A stretch of DNA of 64,000 nt from JAHEJE01 sp965216335 (GTDB lineage: Bacteria; Pseudomonadota; Alphaproteobacteria; Rhizobiales; Aestuariivirgaceae), in the NCBI GenBank assembly GCA_965216335.1, contig OZ244154.1:682001-746000 (forward strand), written 5' to 3'. The translations under genes were made by a program, and so were the position numbers. Shown in pieces: positions 8,608-17,417 of this stretch (the stretch's first letter is position 1; the number at the start of each line of letters is the position of its first letter). The notes below the pieces were generated by a model. That model did not search any database and was not told the DNA's origin. It worked only from the letters and a program-made list of their open reading frames with translations.

Positions 8608-9447
8608 TCAAATGTTCTTGGCCAAGGCATCGAAACGCATAAGCGTCTCGATCAGGCGCGGCATTTCATCAAGCGGAACCATGTTGGGACCGTCGGACGA
8701 AATTGTGTTGTCCGGGTCGTCATGGGTTTCGATGAACACCCCGGCCACACCCACCGCCACCGCGGCCCGCGACAGGGTTGCGACGAACTCGCGCTCACCG
8801 CCCGATGAGGTACCCTGTCCGCCCGGCTGCTGCACGGAATGGGTGGCATCGAACACCACAGGCGCACCGGTCGCAGCCATTTGCGGCAGCGCGCGCATGT
8901 CGGAGACCAGGGTATTGTAGCCGAACGACGCGCCGCGCTCGGTCAGAATGACGTTGGCGTTGCCGCTGTCGGTGATCTTGGTGACGACGTTGCGCATGTC
9001 CCACGGTGCCAGAAACTGGCCTTTCTTGACATTGACGACCGCGCCGGTCTTGGCGGCTGCAACCAGCAGGTCGGTCTGGCGGCACAGGAAGGCCGGGATT
9101 TGCAGGATATCGCAAACCTCGGCCACGGGCGCACACTGAGCCGGCTCATGCACGTCGGTGAGCACCGGCAGGCCGAACTGGTTTTTGATCTCGGCGAACA
9201 CCGACAGCGCGCCGTCGAGCCCCATGCCGCGGGTGGCCGACAGGCTGGTGCGGTTTGCCTTGTCGAACGATGCCTTGAAGATCAGCCCGATGCCGAGCCG
9301 CTCGGACAACTCTTTCAGGCGTTCGCCCATCATCAGCGCATGGTCGCGGCTTTCCATCTGGCATGGTCCCGCGATGAGGGTCAGCGGCAGATGGTTGGCG
9401 ATGTTTACATTGCCGACGGTGACGGTCGAATTGGGCGTGTTGGTCAT
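8608..9447 (-). CDS. kdsA: 3-deoxy-8-phosphooctulonate (Kdo-8-phosphate) synthase
   Basis: A 279-residue class I aldolase-like enzyme that condenses phosphoenolpyruvate with arabinose-5-phosphate to make Kdo-8-phosphate for lipopolysaccharide inner core. Recognisable segments are IAGPCQMESRDHAL, FKASFDKANRTS, LTDVHEP, IPAFLCRQTDLL, VNVKKGQFLAPWDM and FDATHSVQQPGG. The length is standard. The start overlaps the stop of the upstream thioesterase gene by four bases. In relatives kdsA follows pyrG closely; here three other genes lie between them. Confidence 0.96.
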   Translation of the reverse strand: MTNTPNSTVTVGNVNIANHLPLTLIAGPCQMESRDHALMMGERLKELSERLGIGLIFKASFDKANRTSLSATRGMGLDGALSVFAEIKNQFGLPVLTDVHEPAQCAPVAEVCDILQIPAFLCRQTDLLVAAAKTGAVVNVKKGQFLAPWDMRNVVTKITDSGNANVILTERGASFGYNTLVSDMRALPQMAATGAPVVFDATHSVQQPGGQGTSSGGEREFVATLSRAAVAVGVAGVFIETHDDPDNTISSDGPNMVPLDEMPRLIETLMRFDALAKNI

Positions 9448-9887
9448 GGTGCGGAATAGATCATGCAGGTGCAGGTGCCGTGTGCATAGAGCTTTCCGGC
9501 CTGATCGACAAGCCGGGCCTCGGAGGTCGCCATGCGCCGTCCAAAATGGATGACCTCGCCACGGCAGGTCGTCAGGCCGGTTGCGCCGGTCATCGGGCGC
9601 ACGTAATTGACCTTCAATTCGATGGTTCCGTAGCTTTGGCCGGGACCGAGCCTGGTTTCGACCGCGCAGCCGAGCGCGCTGTCCAGGACCGATGCCGCCC
9701 AGCCGCCATGGACGGTGCCCTGAGGGTTGTAGTGGGATGGCTCGGGCGTGCCCTGAAAGGTGGCAAATCCCTCACCCACCTCGGTCAGCCGGAAGCCGAG
9801 CAGCACACCCAACGGCGCCGCACCGGCCTCGTTCATCAGGTTCTGCAGGCGCTGCAAACCGGGCAAATTCAACCGTTCGTCGTTCAT
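9444..9887 (-). CDS. PaaI-family hotdog-fold thioesterase
   Basis: A 147-residue single hotdog domain. The segment HYNPQGTVHGGWAASVLDSALGCAV is the PaaI-type active-site helix region (shown in part as GTVHGGWAASVLDSA), and the strand KVNYVRP followed by CRGEVIHFGRR completes the fold. It probably hydrolyses an acyl-CoA, but the substrate is not determinable here. The ATG at 9887 overlaps the stop of the upstream VOC gene (ATGA), and its own stop overlaps kdsA. The gene is thus embedded in a translationally coupled run. Confidence 0.87.
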   Translation of the reverse strand: MNDERLNLPGLQRLQNLMNEAGAAPLGVLLGFRLTEVGEGFATFQGTPEPSHYNPQGTVHGGWAASVLDSALGCAVETRLGPGQSYGTIELKVNYVRPMTGATGLTTCRGEVIHFGRRMATSEARLVDQAGKLYAHGTCTCMIYSAP

Positions 9888-10756
9888 GAAACCGCCTGTT
9901 CCCGAAATTCGATCGCTGCGCCGAAGTTGTCGCGAGCCGCTATGGCGAGGCCGCCGCTCGTGTCGTGGTACCGGACTTGCGATCCATGCAGACCGGCGCG
10001 GCATTTGTCCAGACTGGCGACGCTGACTGCGAATGCCGCAAGCCGCGCGCCTGACGACAGATCAGGTGCAGGCGTCGCATAGCGGCTCTGATAGTCAGTC
10101 GCACGCATGACGGAAATGCGACCGCGCGCGGTCTCGACCACAAGCCCGCAGGCGGTGTCCGCAACGGCTGAGGCGCCGGTGAACCCACGCAGGAATGCGC
10201 TGTGGCTGGACGGATGATCGCTGACGATGACCACTTCGGCAACGCTGTGCGCGGTGTTGGCGTGGGTCTGATACTCCAGCTTCCAGAACAGTTCCGGTGC
10301 ATGCTGATGGCAGGTGAAGAACGCTGCATCCGGCATGCCCGGATCGGTGGCGAACCGCAACGAGAAGCCGACTGTCGCCTGGCTGCCGTCCGGCTGTTTC
10401 GCCTGCCGCGAGAACTCGAACGGCGCATAGGTCTGCAAATGGCGGCTGGCGAAGCGGGTCTGATCGGCATCCGGGTCGCTGCTCTCCATCACCAGCATGG
10501 AAAATCCTTCCCGACGAGAAAGGAAGTCCCGGTTGAAGGCGGAAAAGCTGAACCCACCGGGGGTGTGTTCGACGATATCCTGTGGCGCCATGACGGTCAG
10601 CACTTCCAGGAAACTGCCGTTCAGCTGGATGTTGGAGTTGCCGGTGCCGAACGGATGCTGAGCCGGCGGGGTCATGGTGAAGCCCATCGCCTGGTAGTGG
10701 CGCCGGGCCGCCTCAAGATCGCGCACGCACAGGACGAGGTGGTCGATGCCGGTCAT
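9884..10756 (-). CDS. VOC / glyoxalase-like domain protein
   Basis: A 290-residue protein whose N-terminus (ITDHL-type, here MTGIDHLVLCVRDLEAA) and following NSNIQLNGSFLEVL match a vicinal-oxygen-chelate domain of the glyoxalase-like PF13468 type. A second VOC-like half is expected after about residue 150, with lower similarity. The fold usually binds a metal and acts as a dioxygenase, isomerase or resistance protein; none can be picked here. It overlaps the channel gene upstream and the thioesterase downstream by four bases each. Confidence 0.8.
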   Translation of the reverse strand: MTGIDHLVLCVRDLEAARRHYQAMGFTMTPPAQHPFGTGNSNIQLNGSFLEVLTVMAPQDIVEHTPGGFSFSAFNRDFLSRREGFSMLVMESSDPDADQTRFASRHLQTYAPFEFSRQAKQPDGSQATVGFSLRFATDPGMPDAAFFTCHQHAPELFWKLEYQTHANTAHSVAEVVIVSDHPSSHSAFLRGFTGASAVADTACGLVVETARGRISVMRATDYQSRYATPAPDLSSGARLAAFAVSVASLDKCRAGLHGSQVRYHDTSGGLAIAARDNFGAAIEFREQAVS

Positions 10757-13200
10757 GAACGCTTTGCCGGCTTGCGCGTCACCGCCCGCACCGCGCGCCG
10801 GGCACCGTCGTCGTCAGGCAGCGTCTTGATGTAGATATCCTGTTGCGGGAACGGAATTTCGATGCCGTTGTCCTTGAGCGCCTTGAAGATCTTGAAGCGC
10901 AGATCGCTGGACACGATGGTCACCCAGCCGACATCGTCGATGTAGGCACGCAACTCGAAGTCAAGCGAGTTGGCGCCGAAATTCATGAACACGACGAACG
11001 GCTCCGGGAATGCCACCACCCGGTCGGTCCCGTAGGCGCAGTTGAGCAGGATTTCCTCGACCTTCTGGGGGTCGCTGTCATAGGCGACGCCAACGGGGAT
11101 GCGCACGCGGCCCGTGACGTCATTGTGGTACCAGTTGTTCACCGGCTCGGAAATCAGGTTGGAATTGGGGATGATGACCGAGCAGCGGTCGAAGGTCTCG
11201 ATCTCGGTTGAGCGCACATTGATGCGCTTGACGATGCCCTCGCCGCCGGTGACGGATATCCAGTCACCGACCTTGATCGGACGCTCGGCCAGCAGGATGA
11301 GGCCGGAAACGAAGTTGTTGACGATCGACTGCAAGCCAAAGCCGATACCGACGCCAAGGGCGCCGAAGACGATGGCCAGGTTGGAGAAATCGAGGCCGGC
11401 CGACGTCAGAGCCAACCCGGCGGCCAGCAGGATGCCGGCATAGTTGGCGCCGGTCTTGATGGAGTTGCGTACGCCGGCATCCATCGCCGTGCGCGACAGC
11501 ACCCGGCGCTCGAGCCATAACGTCAGCAAACGGGCTGCAACCAGGCCGATGACCAGCACCATGATTGCCAGCAGAATGCTGGACGGTTCGATGGTGATGT
11601 CGCCGACCTTGAAGCCGAAGAACGCAGTGGTGATCCAGCTGCGAAAATCTATCCAGGTCAGCGTCCACTGAACGAGGATGAGCGGCGTGCCGAGCAGTAC
11701 GAGGCCGATATCGGCAAACGTGCTGAGGACGAGACCGAGAATGGAGACCGCGCGCTCACCGACCGACATGGTTTTGCGCAGGAACCTTCCAACCACACTG
11801 GAATGGTCCAGGGCGCTGGCCACCAGCGCATCGACAAGGTGATGCAGCAGGACCAGTGAGGCGAACAGCACGCCGGTGCTGACAACACGCGTCATCAGAT
11901 AGTGTGCCAGCGGAACGTGCGAGGCAATCAGCGACAGGGCACAGAACAGGATGATCAGCCAGACGGCGTGGAAGAAGTACCGCGCCCAGCCGAAATAGAA
12001 CGGCCGCACGGCAACCTTTCCACCATCCTCTGCTATCGGTGCAGCGCCGCGCACGACGACCAGCAGCAACGCGATGATAAATATCAATGCAATTGCCGAA
12101 GCGGCATGCAGAGCTGTCAGGAAATCATTCGACAGAAAGATCACGTGCGCCAGTTCGTCCAACACCCGGCCAATGGCGACAAGCAGGATTGCCAGCGATC
12201 CAAGTTGAAACGCCTTGAAAGCACAATCGGAGTTGATGTTGACCAGGCGCATGGCGGGCCGGGACGGGCGCAGTATGCCGCGCAATACGGCAATCGACAC
12301 AACGGCAAAGAAGGTCGCGCGAATGAATGCTGTCGCAATGCGTTCCTGCCGAGGCTGCAAGTCCGTCATGATCTCAATGGAGACACGCGCCAGAATGAGG
12401 ATGAACAGGCTGTACAGCGGGATACGCGCCGCCCGCCACAACCGGCGATACTCATCCGTGACCTCGGTCACCGCATCCGGCGGTCTCTTCCAGCCGATCC
12501 ACAACGCCGAGATCAGCGAGAACGCCGACGCCATAGCCAGAACGACAAACCAGAAGCCCCCGCCCGGCGTTCTGCGCCAATTGTCGAACAGCAGCAGACT
12601 GCGGTCGATGAGTTCGGGCAGTGTTGCAAGACCGTCGAACCACATCAGAGGGTTGAAGACGGAACGCGACTTTCTCAGTACACGGTCGAAGAAGTCACTC
12701 CTCTGGCGTTCAATGACCCGCGTGGCAAGTTGCTCGGCTTCAAGCGCGTACAGGCGCAGTTGCTTGTCCGCTGCCGTCAACCGGTCCAGCAACTGCGTGA
12801 GCTGGCTGCGCTCCGACGCAATCGATTCAGGCTCTGACTGGCCGTCCGCCGGCGGATCGCCAAGGCTCTTGATCCGTTCGCTGGTGTAGCTGATGGGTTC
12901 GTGCAGATCGGACTGGGCAATCAGCGAGTCGGTACGCAACCGCTCAAGCTGACGGCGCATATCGTCGATGTCCCGGGAACTCGAGGTGCCCAGATTGACC
13001 TGGCCGAGCGATTCGAGACGCCTCTGGATTTCCACTACCGTGCGCTCGCTGCGCGACGCCGCGCTGGTTGCGTCCTCCGCGATGCCCTGGCTATGGCCGG
13101 GCACGGCAGCGGCCAGCATCAGCGCCAGCAGCACAAGACACCTTGCAAGAATGCTTCTGTTCAAGGCCAAGACTGACACGTATCGAATCCCTTCCGGCAC
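10753..13200 (-). CDS. Large MscS-family mechanosensitive channel with DUF3772-type N-terminus
   Basis: An 815-residue inner-membrane protein. A signal peptide (about residues 15-38, ending VPGHSQG) is followed by a mainly helical periplasmic region (to ~200) of DUF3772 type, then about ten hydrophobic segments. The MscS pore helix and beta domain come last: GVGIGFGLQSIVNNFVSG, then LAERPIKVGDWI, then an alpha/beta vestibule. This is the MscK/YbiO-like large class that releases solutes on hypo-osmotic shock. The chosen start is a GTG at 13200; no in-frame ATG lies upstream of the signal sequence. It is 15 bases downstream of pyrG and so probably cotranscribed with it. Confidence 0.88.
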   Translation of the reverse strand: MPEGIRYVSVLALNRSILARCLVLLALMLAAAVPGHSQGIAEDATSAASRSERTVVEIQRRLESLGQVNLGTSSSRDIDDMRRQLERLRTDSLIAQSDLHEPISYTSERIKSLGDPPADGQSEPESIASERSQLTQLLDRLTAADKQLRLYALEAEQLATRVIERQRSDFFDRVLRKSRSVFNPLMWFDGLATLPELIDRSLLLFDNWRRTPGGGFWFVVLAMASAFSLISALWIGWKRPPDAVTEVTDEYRRLWRAARIPLYSLFILILARVSIEIMTDLQPRQERIATAFIRATFFAVVSIAVLRGILRPSRPAMRLVNINSDCAFKAFQLGSLAILLVAIGRVLDELAHVIFLSNDFLTALHAASAIALIFIIALLLVVVRGAAPIAEDGGKVAVRPFYFGWARYFFHAVWLIILFCALSLIASHVPLAHYLMTRVVSTGVLFASLVLLHHLVDALVASALDHSSVVGRFLRKTMSVGERAVSILGLVLSTFADIGLVLLGTPLILVQWTLTWIDFRSWITTAFFGFKVGDITIEPSSILLAIMVLVIGLVAARLLTLWLERRVLSRTAMDAGVRNSIKTGANYAGILLAAGLALTSAGLDFSNLAIVFGALGVGIGFGLQSIVNNFVSGLILLAERPIKVGDWISVTGGEGIVKRINVRSTEIETFDRCSVIIPNSNLISEPVNNWYHNDVTGRVRIPVGVAYDSDPQKVEEILLNCAYGTDRVVAFPEPFVVFMNFGANSLDFELRAYIDDVGWVTIVSSDLRFKIFKALKDNGIEIPFPQQDIYIKTLPDDDGARRAVRAVTRKPAKRS

Positions 13201-13215
13201 GAGGCGCAGAGGAGT

Positions 13216-14844
13216 CTATACCAGACGGCTTTGCTCTACGGCAGCGGAAATGAAGGAGGCGAACAGCGGGTGCGGTTCGAACGGTCTGGACTTCAGCTCC
13301 GGATGATACTGGACGCCAACGAACCAGGGATGGTCCGGAAGCTCGACGATCTCGGGCAACAGGCCGTCCGGCGACAGCCCGGAAAACGTCATGCCCGCCC
13401 CTTCCAGCCTTTCGCGATAGCGCATATTGACCTCGTAGCGGTGCCGGTGGCGCTCCGAGATGTCGGTATCGCCGTAGATGTCCGCAACGCGCGAGCCCGG
13501 CACGAGCGAGGCCTGATATGCCCCCAGACGCATCGTGCCGCCCAGATCACCGGTTGACTTGCGTTTTTCCAGCTCGTTGCCGCGCATCCATTCGGTCATC
13601 AGCGCGACGACCGGCTCGCTGGCCTCGCCGAATTCGGTCGAGTTGGCGTCCTCGATGCCGGCCAGATTGCGGGCCGCTTCGAGAACGGCCATCTGCATGC
13701 CGAAGCATATGCCGAAATACGGCACATCGCGGGTCCGGGCAAAGGTCGCGGCTTTGATCTTGCCCTCGGCACCGCGCTCCCCGAAGCCGCCGGGCACCAG
13801 GATGCCGTGCACCCCTTCCAGGAACGGCGCCGGGTCCTCCTTCTCGAAGATCTCGCTTTCGATCCATTGCAGATTGACCTTGACGCGGTTGGCGATACCG
13901 CCGTGCACCAGGGCCTCGTTCAAGGACTTGTAGGCGTCCAGCAGGCCGGTGTACTTGCCGACGACGGCGATCGTGACCTCGCCCTCCGGATTGAAAACGC
14001 GGCGGGAGATGCGTTCCCAGCCGGAAAGGTCCGGCTGCGGCGCATCATCAATGCCGAAAGCCGCCAGAACCTCGGTGTCGAGCCCCTCGGCGTGATAGGC
14101 CAGCGGCACTTGATAGATCGATTTCACATCGAGCGCCTGGACCACCGCACTCGGGCGCACGTTGCAGAACAGCGCGATCTTGCGGCGCTCGTTTTCCGGG
14201 ATTTCCCGGTCGGCGCGGCACAGCAGGATATCCGGCTGGATACCAATCGAGCGCAGTTCCTTGACCGAGTGCTGGGTCGGCTTGGTCTTGAGTTCGCCGG
14301 CGGCCGGAATCCACGGCAGCAGCGTCAGATGCAGATAGATGCAGTCGCCGCGCGGCAGGTCGTTGCCAAGCTGGCGGATGGCTTCAAAGAACGGCAGGCC
14401 CTCGATGTCGCCGACCGTGCCGCCGATTTCGCACAGCACGAAGTCGTAGCCCTCATTGCCGTCGCGGACGAATTCCTTCAGGGCGTCAGTGACATGCGGG
14501 ATCACCTGCACGGTCGCTCCGAGATAGTCGCCACGCCGCTCCTTGGCGATGATCTCCTGATAGAGCCGCCCGGTGGTGATGTTGTCCTGCTGGTTGGCCG
14601 AGCGCCCAGTGAAGCGCTCGTAATGCCCCAGATCGAGGTCGGTCTCGGCGCCGTCGTCGGTGACGAACACCTCGCCGTGCTGATAGGGGCTCATGGTCCC
14701 CGGATCGACATTGAGATAGGGGTCCAGCTTGCGCAGCCGCACCGAATAGCCCCGCGCCTGCAGCAAAGCACCCAGTGCCGCCGAGGCTAGACCTTTTCCC
14801 AGTGAGGAGACCACGCCGCCCGTGATGAAAATGTACCGCGCCAT
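13216..14844 (-). CDS. pyrG: CTP synthase
   Basis: A 542-residue enzyme that aminates UTP to CTP using glutamine and ATP. The N-terminal synthetase domain begins with the P-loop region FITGGVVSSLGKGLASA and includes GGTVGDIEGLPF. The C-terminal class I glutaminase has the nucleophile motif YFGICFGMQMAV and the His-Glu pair in VQYHPELKSRPFEPHP. Length and both domains are standard. It heads the minus-strand run that continues through the MscS channel, VOC, thioesterase, kdsA and agu genes. Confidence 0.98.
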   Translation of the reverse strand: MARYIFITGGVVSSLGKGLASAALGALLQARGYSVRLRKLDPYLNVDPGTMSPYQHGEVFVTDDGAETDLDLGHYERFTGRSANQQDNITTGRLYQEIIAKERRGDYLGATVQVIPHVTDALKEFVRDGNEGYDFVLCEIGGTVGDIEGLPFFEAIRQLGNDLPRGDCIYLHLTLLPWIPAAGELKTKPTQHSVKELRSIGIQPDILLCRADREIPENERRKIALFCNVRPSAVVQALDVKSIYQVPLAYHAEGLDTEVLAAFGIDDAPQPDLSGWERISRRVFNPEGEVTIAVVGKYTGLLDAYKSLNEALVHGGIANRVKVNLQWIESEIFEKEDPAPFLEGVHGILVPGGFGERGAEGKIKAATFARTRDVPYFGICFGMQMAVLEAARNLAGIEDANSTEFGEASEPVVALMTEWMRGNELEKRKSTGDLGGTMRLGAYQASLVPGSRVADIYGDTDISERHRHRYEVNMRYRERLEGAGMTFSGLSPDGLLPEIVELPDHPWFVGVQYHPELKSRPFEPHPLFASFISAAVEQSRLV

Positions 14845-14885
14845 GGGAGTTTGGATATATCGGGAGTCGGGCCCGGTGCAAAGCC

Positions 14886-15089
14886 TTAGTTGCGGTTACG
14901 CACAGCTGCGCTGCGTTGTTTCGCCTCGCGTACCAACGGCACCAGGAACACAAAGCAGGCGCCGAGGAACAGCACGCTGCCGGCGGTGCCGTACGGGTCC
15001 CCTGCCCTGACGCTCGCGGCGGTGAACATGGCGGCCGAAGCGATGAAGATGATCCATCCGGCTGCTTCGAAGAAACGATTGCTCAACAT
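14886..15089 (-). CDS. Small two-helix membrane protein downstream of the Rieske oxygenase
   Basis: A 67-residue open frame starting with ATG at 15089, five bases after the oxygenase stop. Residues ~10-27 (GWIIFIASAAMFTAASV) and ~36-52 (GSVLFLGACFVFLVPLV) are strongly hydrophobic, followed by a basic tail (REAKQRSAAVRNRN), as expected for a hairpin of two membrane helices with a cytoplasmic C-terminus. No family is recognised. Its tight spacing behind the oxygenase argues for cotranscription and perhaps a membrane-anchoring or transport-related role, which is inference. The gap to pyrG downstream is 41 bases. Confidence 0.7.
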   Translation of the reverse strand: MLSNRFFEAAGWIIFIASAAMFTAASVRAGDPYGTAGSVLFLGACFVFLVPLVREAKQRSAAVRNRN

Positions 15090-15094
15090 TGGCT

Positions 15095-16240
15095 TCAACC
15101 CCTGTCCAGATCGGCGCCGAGCGCCTTGACGACCATATCCTGAAAATGATGCACGGCATGCTCCGACAGTTCGGACAATTCCTTGTCGACGACGAACCGG
15201 CCCTGGTTGTAGCCGTTGGAGCGCAAGCCGCGCTGTACGCTCTCGCACAAGCCGATATCCTCCGGCTGCAGCACGTCCTTCTGGTAGTCCATGGCGTCCT
15301 TGACCTGCTGGCTCGGCTTGGGGTCCGGCAGGAACCAGTCCTGGAACTCGATTGTGGTTTCCGGCCCCGCCGGGTTCATCTGCAGGACCGAAATGTTCGG
15401 CTCGCCCGGATAGACCCAGATCGTCAGGTTCGGCCACACGAACCAGCCGGCATAGCCGAAATCCACCTCGCCCTTCTCGAAATGATAAGCATTGTTGGTG
15501 GTCGAGCGCGCGGCGTCCGACAGGTGGCTCGAGTAGATGCCATGCACCTTGGAGCGGTAGCTTTCCATATCGACCAGGTCGACGAAGTCCTTGTGGGCGG
15601 TGTGGCAGTGGTAGCACTCCAGGAAGTTGTCCATCAGCACCTTCCAGTTCGACGCCACTTCATAGGTGTCGCGCTGGGCGAACACCACCTCGTCGACACG
15701 AGGCGCGTAGTGGCGGATCTCCGCCTCCAGATCGCCGGTCTGCTCGGAAAACGATGTCGCATCCGGATCGAGGTTGATGAAGACCAGGCCGCAAAACTCC
15801 TCGACACGCACCGGCTTCAGCGCGAAATCGCACTTGCTGAAGCCGGTCATGTTTTCGCTGTTGCGGGCCGCACGCAGATTGCCGTCGAAGTCGTAGGCCC
15901 AGGCGTGATACGGGCAGACGATGACGTTGGTGCGCCCGTTGCCGCTGAGCAGTTCGTGGCCGCGATGCTGGCAGACATTGTAGAAAGCCTTCAGACCGCC
16001 GTCGCTGCCGCGGCCGATGAAGATGTTCTGCTCATGCACCTTGGCGGTTACGTAGCTGCCCTTTTCGGCCAACTGGCTGACGTGGCCGGCATAAATCCAG
16101 CTCCTGTAGAAGATCGCCGGCTTTTCCTGTTCATAGATGTCGGCGTCATAGTAGAACCGCGCTGGCATCGTGAAGGACCGCGCCGCGTCGCTGGAAAATG
16201 GAGCATCGCCCTGCTGGGTGTTCAAGACCGGGATGTTCAT
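15095..16240 (-). CDS. Rieske non-heme iron oxygenase, quaternary-amine (CntA/GbcA/choline monooxygenase-like) type
   Basis: A 381-residue oxygenase alpha subunit. The Rieske cluster ligands are Cys90-x-His92 (CQHRGHEL) and Cys109-x2-His112 (CPYHAWAYDFDG). The mononuclear iron site is in DNFLECYHCHTAH, with His211 and His216. The residue bridging the two centres is Glu208, where ring-hydroxylating dioxygenases have Asp. Carnitine oxygenase CntA is known to use Glu with the same E-x2-H-x4-H spacing, so the substrate is probably a quaternary or methylated amine rather than an aromatic ring. No reductase subunit is adjacent. A LysR regulator is divergent and a small membrane protein follows. Confidence 0.87.
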   Translation of the reverse strand: MNIPVLNTQQGDAPFSSDAARSFTMPARFYYDADIYEQEKPAIFYRSWIYAGHVSQLAEKGSYVTAKVHEQNIFIGRGSDGGLKAFYNVCQHRGHELLSGNGRTNVIVCPYHAWAYDFDGNLRAARNSENMTGFSKCDFALKPVRVEEFCGLVFINLDPDATSFSEQTGDLEAEIRHYAPRVDEVVFAQRDTYEVASNWKVLMDNFLECYHCHTAHKDFVDLVDMESYRSKVHGIYSSHLSDAARSTTNNAYHFEKGEVDFGYAGWFVWPNLTIWVYPGEPNISVLQMNPAGPETTIEFQDWFLPDPKPSQQVKDAMDYQKDVLQPEDIGLCESVQRGLRSNGYNQGRFVVDKELSELSEHAVHHFQDMVVKALGADLDRG

Positions 16241-16334
16241 GGCGCCCTCCTAAGGCGTTTCGACCAGAAATTCTATATGAGATAAGTAACTCTAATCCGG
16301 TTTCAGCTTCAAACGATGTTTTCTTGGTCAGATT

Positions 16335-16351
16335 CATAAGCTATGATTATG
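16335..16351. promoter_or_regulatory. Candidate LysR-type operator, T-N11-A inverted repeat
   Basis: CATAA (16335-16339) and TTATG (16347-16351) form an inverted repeat around a 7-base spacer, giving the T-N11-A spacing typical of LysR-family sites. It ends one base before the regulator's ATG, in the 112-base gap between the divergent oxygenase and lysR genes. That position would suit autoregulation. The arms are only 5 bp, so chance is possible. Confidence 0.35.
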
Positions 16352-16352
16352 C

Positions 16353-17270
16353 ATGTCACTGCGCAGTCAACTCCCGTCGCTCGATGCCCTGGTCACCTTC
16401 GAGGCCGCAGCCCGGCTGCTGAGCTTCACCGCTGCGGCCAGGGAACTGAACCTGACCCAGGCCGCCGTCAGCCAGCAGATCCGCAACCTGGAACTGCGGC
16501 TCGGCCTGAAACTGTTCGAGCGCGCCCATCGCGCGGTCACTTTGACGTCGGCCGGGCGCGAGTACCAGCATACGGTCTCGCCGTTGTTGCGCACCCTGTC
16601 GAGTGCAACCAGCGACATCCAGTTCGACTCCGCCCGGCCGCGGCTGACGGTGGCCGCCGACCAGGCCGTCGCATCGCTGCTGCTGGCCCCGCGCCTGAAA
16701 GAGTTCATGGCGGCGAACCCGGACATTACGCTCAGGCTCATAGCCTCCGATCTCGAGGCGGAATGCCTGGCGACGGATGTTCAGATCGCCATCCTGCACG
16801 GCGACGGCCACTGGCCGGGCTTCAGATCGGTCAGGCTGTTCAAGGAGGAAGTTTTCCCGGTGTGCAGTCCGGATTATCTGGTCACTGCCCCGCCGCTGAC
16901 CTCCGCAGCCGATGTCGCCGGCCACACGCTGTTGCACCTGGCCGATGACCATTGGCACTGGATCAACTGGCGCGGATGGCTGTCGGCAAACGGGGCCGAC
17001 ACCCCCGCGCTGGCGCGGAGCTACGATGTCAACAGCTATCCGCTGCTGATCGAGGCCGCCCGAAGGGGCCAGGGATTGGCGCTCGGCTGGGGCACGCTGG
17101 TCGACGCCGACCTTGCAACAGGTGAACTGGTCCGGCCGCTGCAGGCATCGGCGGCGACCGATCAGGACTACCACATGCTGTGGCGTGACACCGCGCGGAT
17201 GAGCGATGAAGCACGGGCATTCCGTCGTTGGATGGCCGATGCGCTCGACGTGAGCTTATCGGCGGACTAG
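16353..17270 (+). CDS. LysR-family transcriptional regulator (GcvA-like)
   Basis: A 305-residue regulator. The winged helix-turn-helix lies at residues ~8-65 (FTAAARELNLTQAAVSQQIR, then LFERAHRAVTLTSAG), followed by a periplasmic-binding-protein-like effector domain to the end. The style, including WHWINW in the effector domain, resembles the GcvA subgroup. It is transcribed divergently from the Rieske oxygenase and is the obvious candidate to control it. There is no clear Shine-Dalgarno sequence before the ATG at 16353. Confidence 0.92.
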   Translation: MSLRSQLPSLDALVTFEAAARLLSFTAAARELNLTQAAVSQQIRNLELRLGLKLFERAHRAVTLTSAGREYQHTVSPLLRTLSSATSDIQFDSARPRLTVAADQAVASLLLAPRLKEFMAANPDITLRLIASDLEAECLATDVQIAILHGDGHWPGFRSVRLFKEEVFPVCSPDYLVTAPPLTSAADVAGHTLLHLADDHWHWINWRGWLSANGADTPALARSYDVNSYPLLIEAARRGQGLALGWGTLVDADLATGELVRPLQASAATDQDYHMLWRDTARMSDEARAFRRWMADALDVSLSAD

Positions 17271-17417
17271 GCCCTCGGCGAAGCAAACCTTGAGGCGGAG
17301 TCGGACACTCGGGCGTTAACCTATCAGGTGAGCACCCAATCTGCGCGTTTGCATATCCGGCGATGAAGCCGTTAATTAATAGGTCCTGAGTGTTTGTGTG
17401 TGGACCGGGGAACGAAC

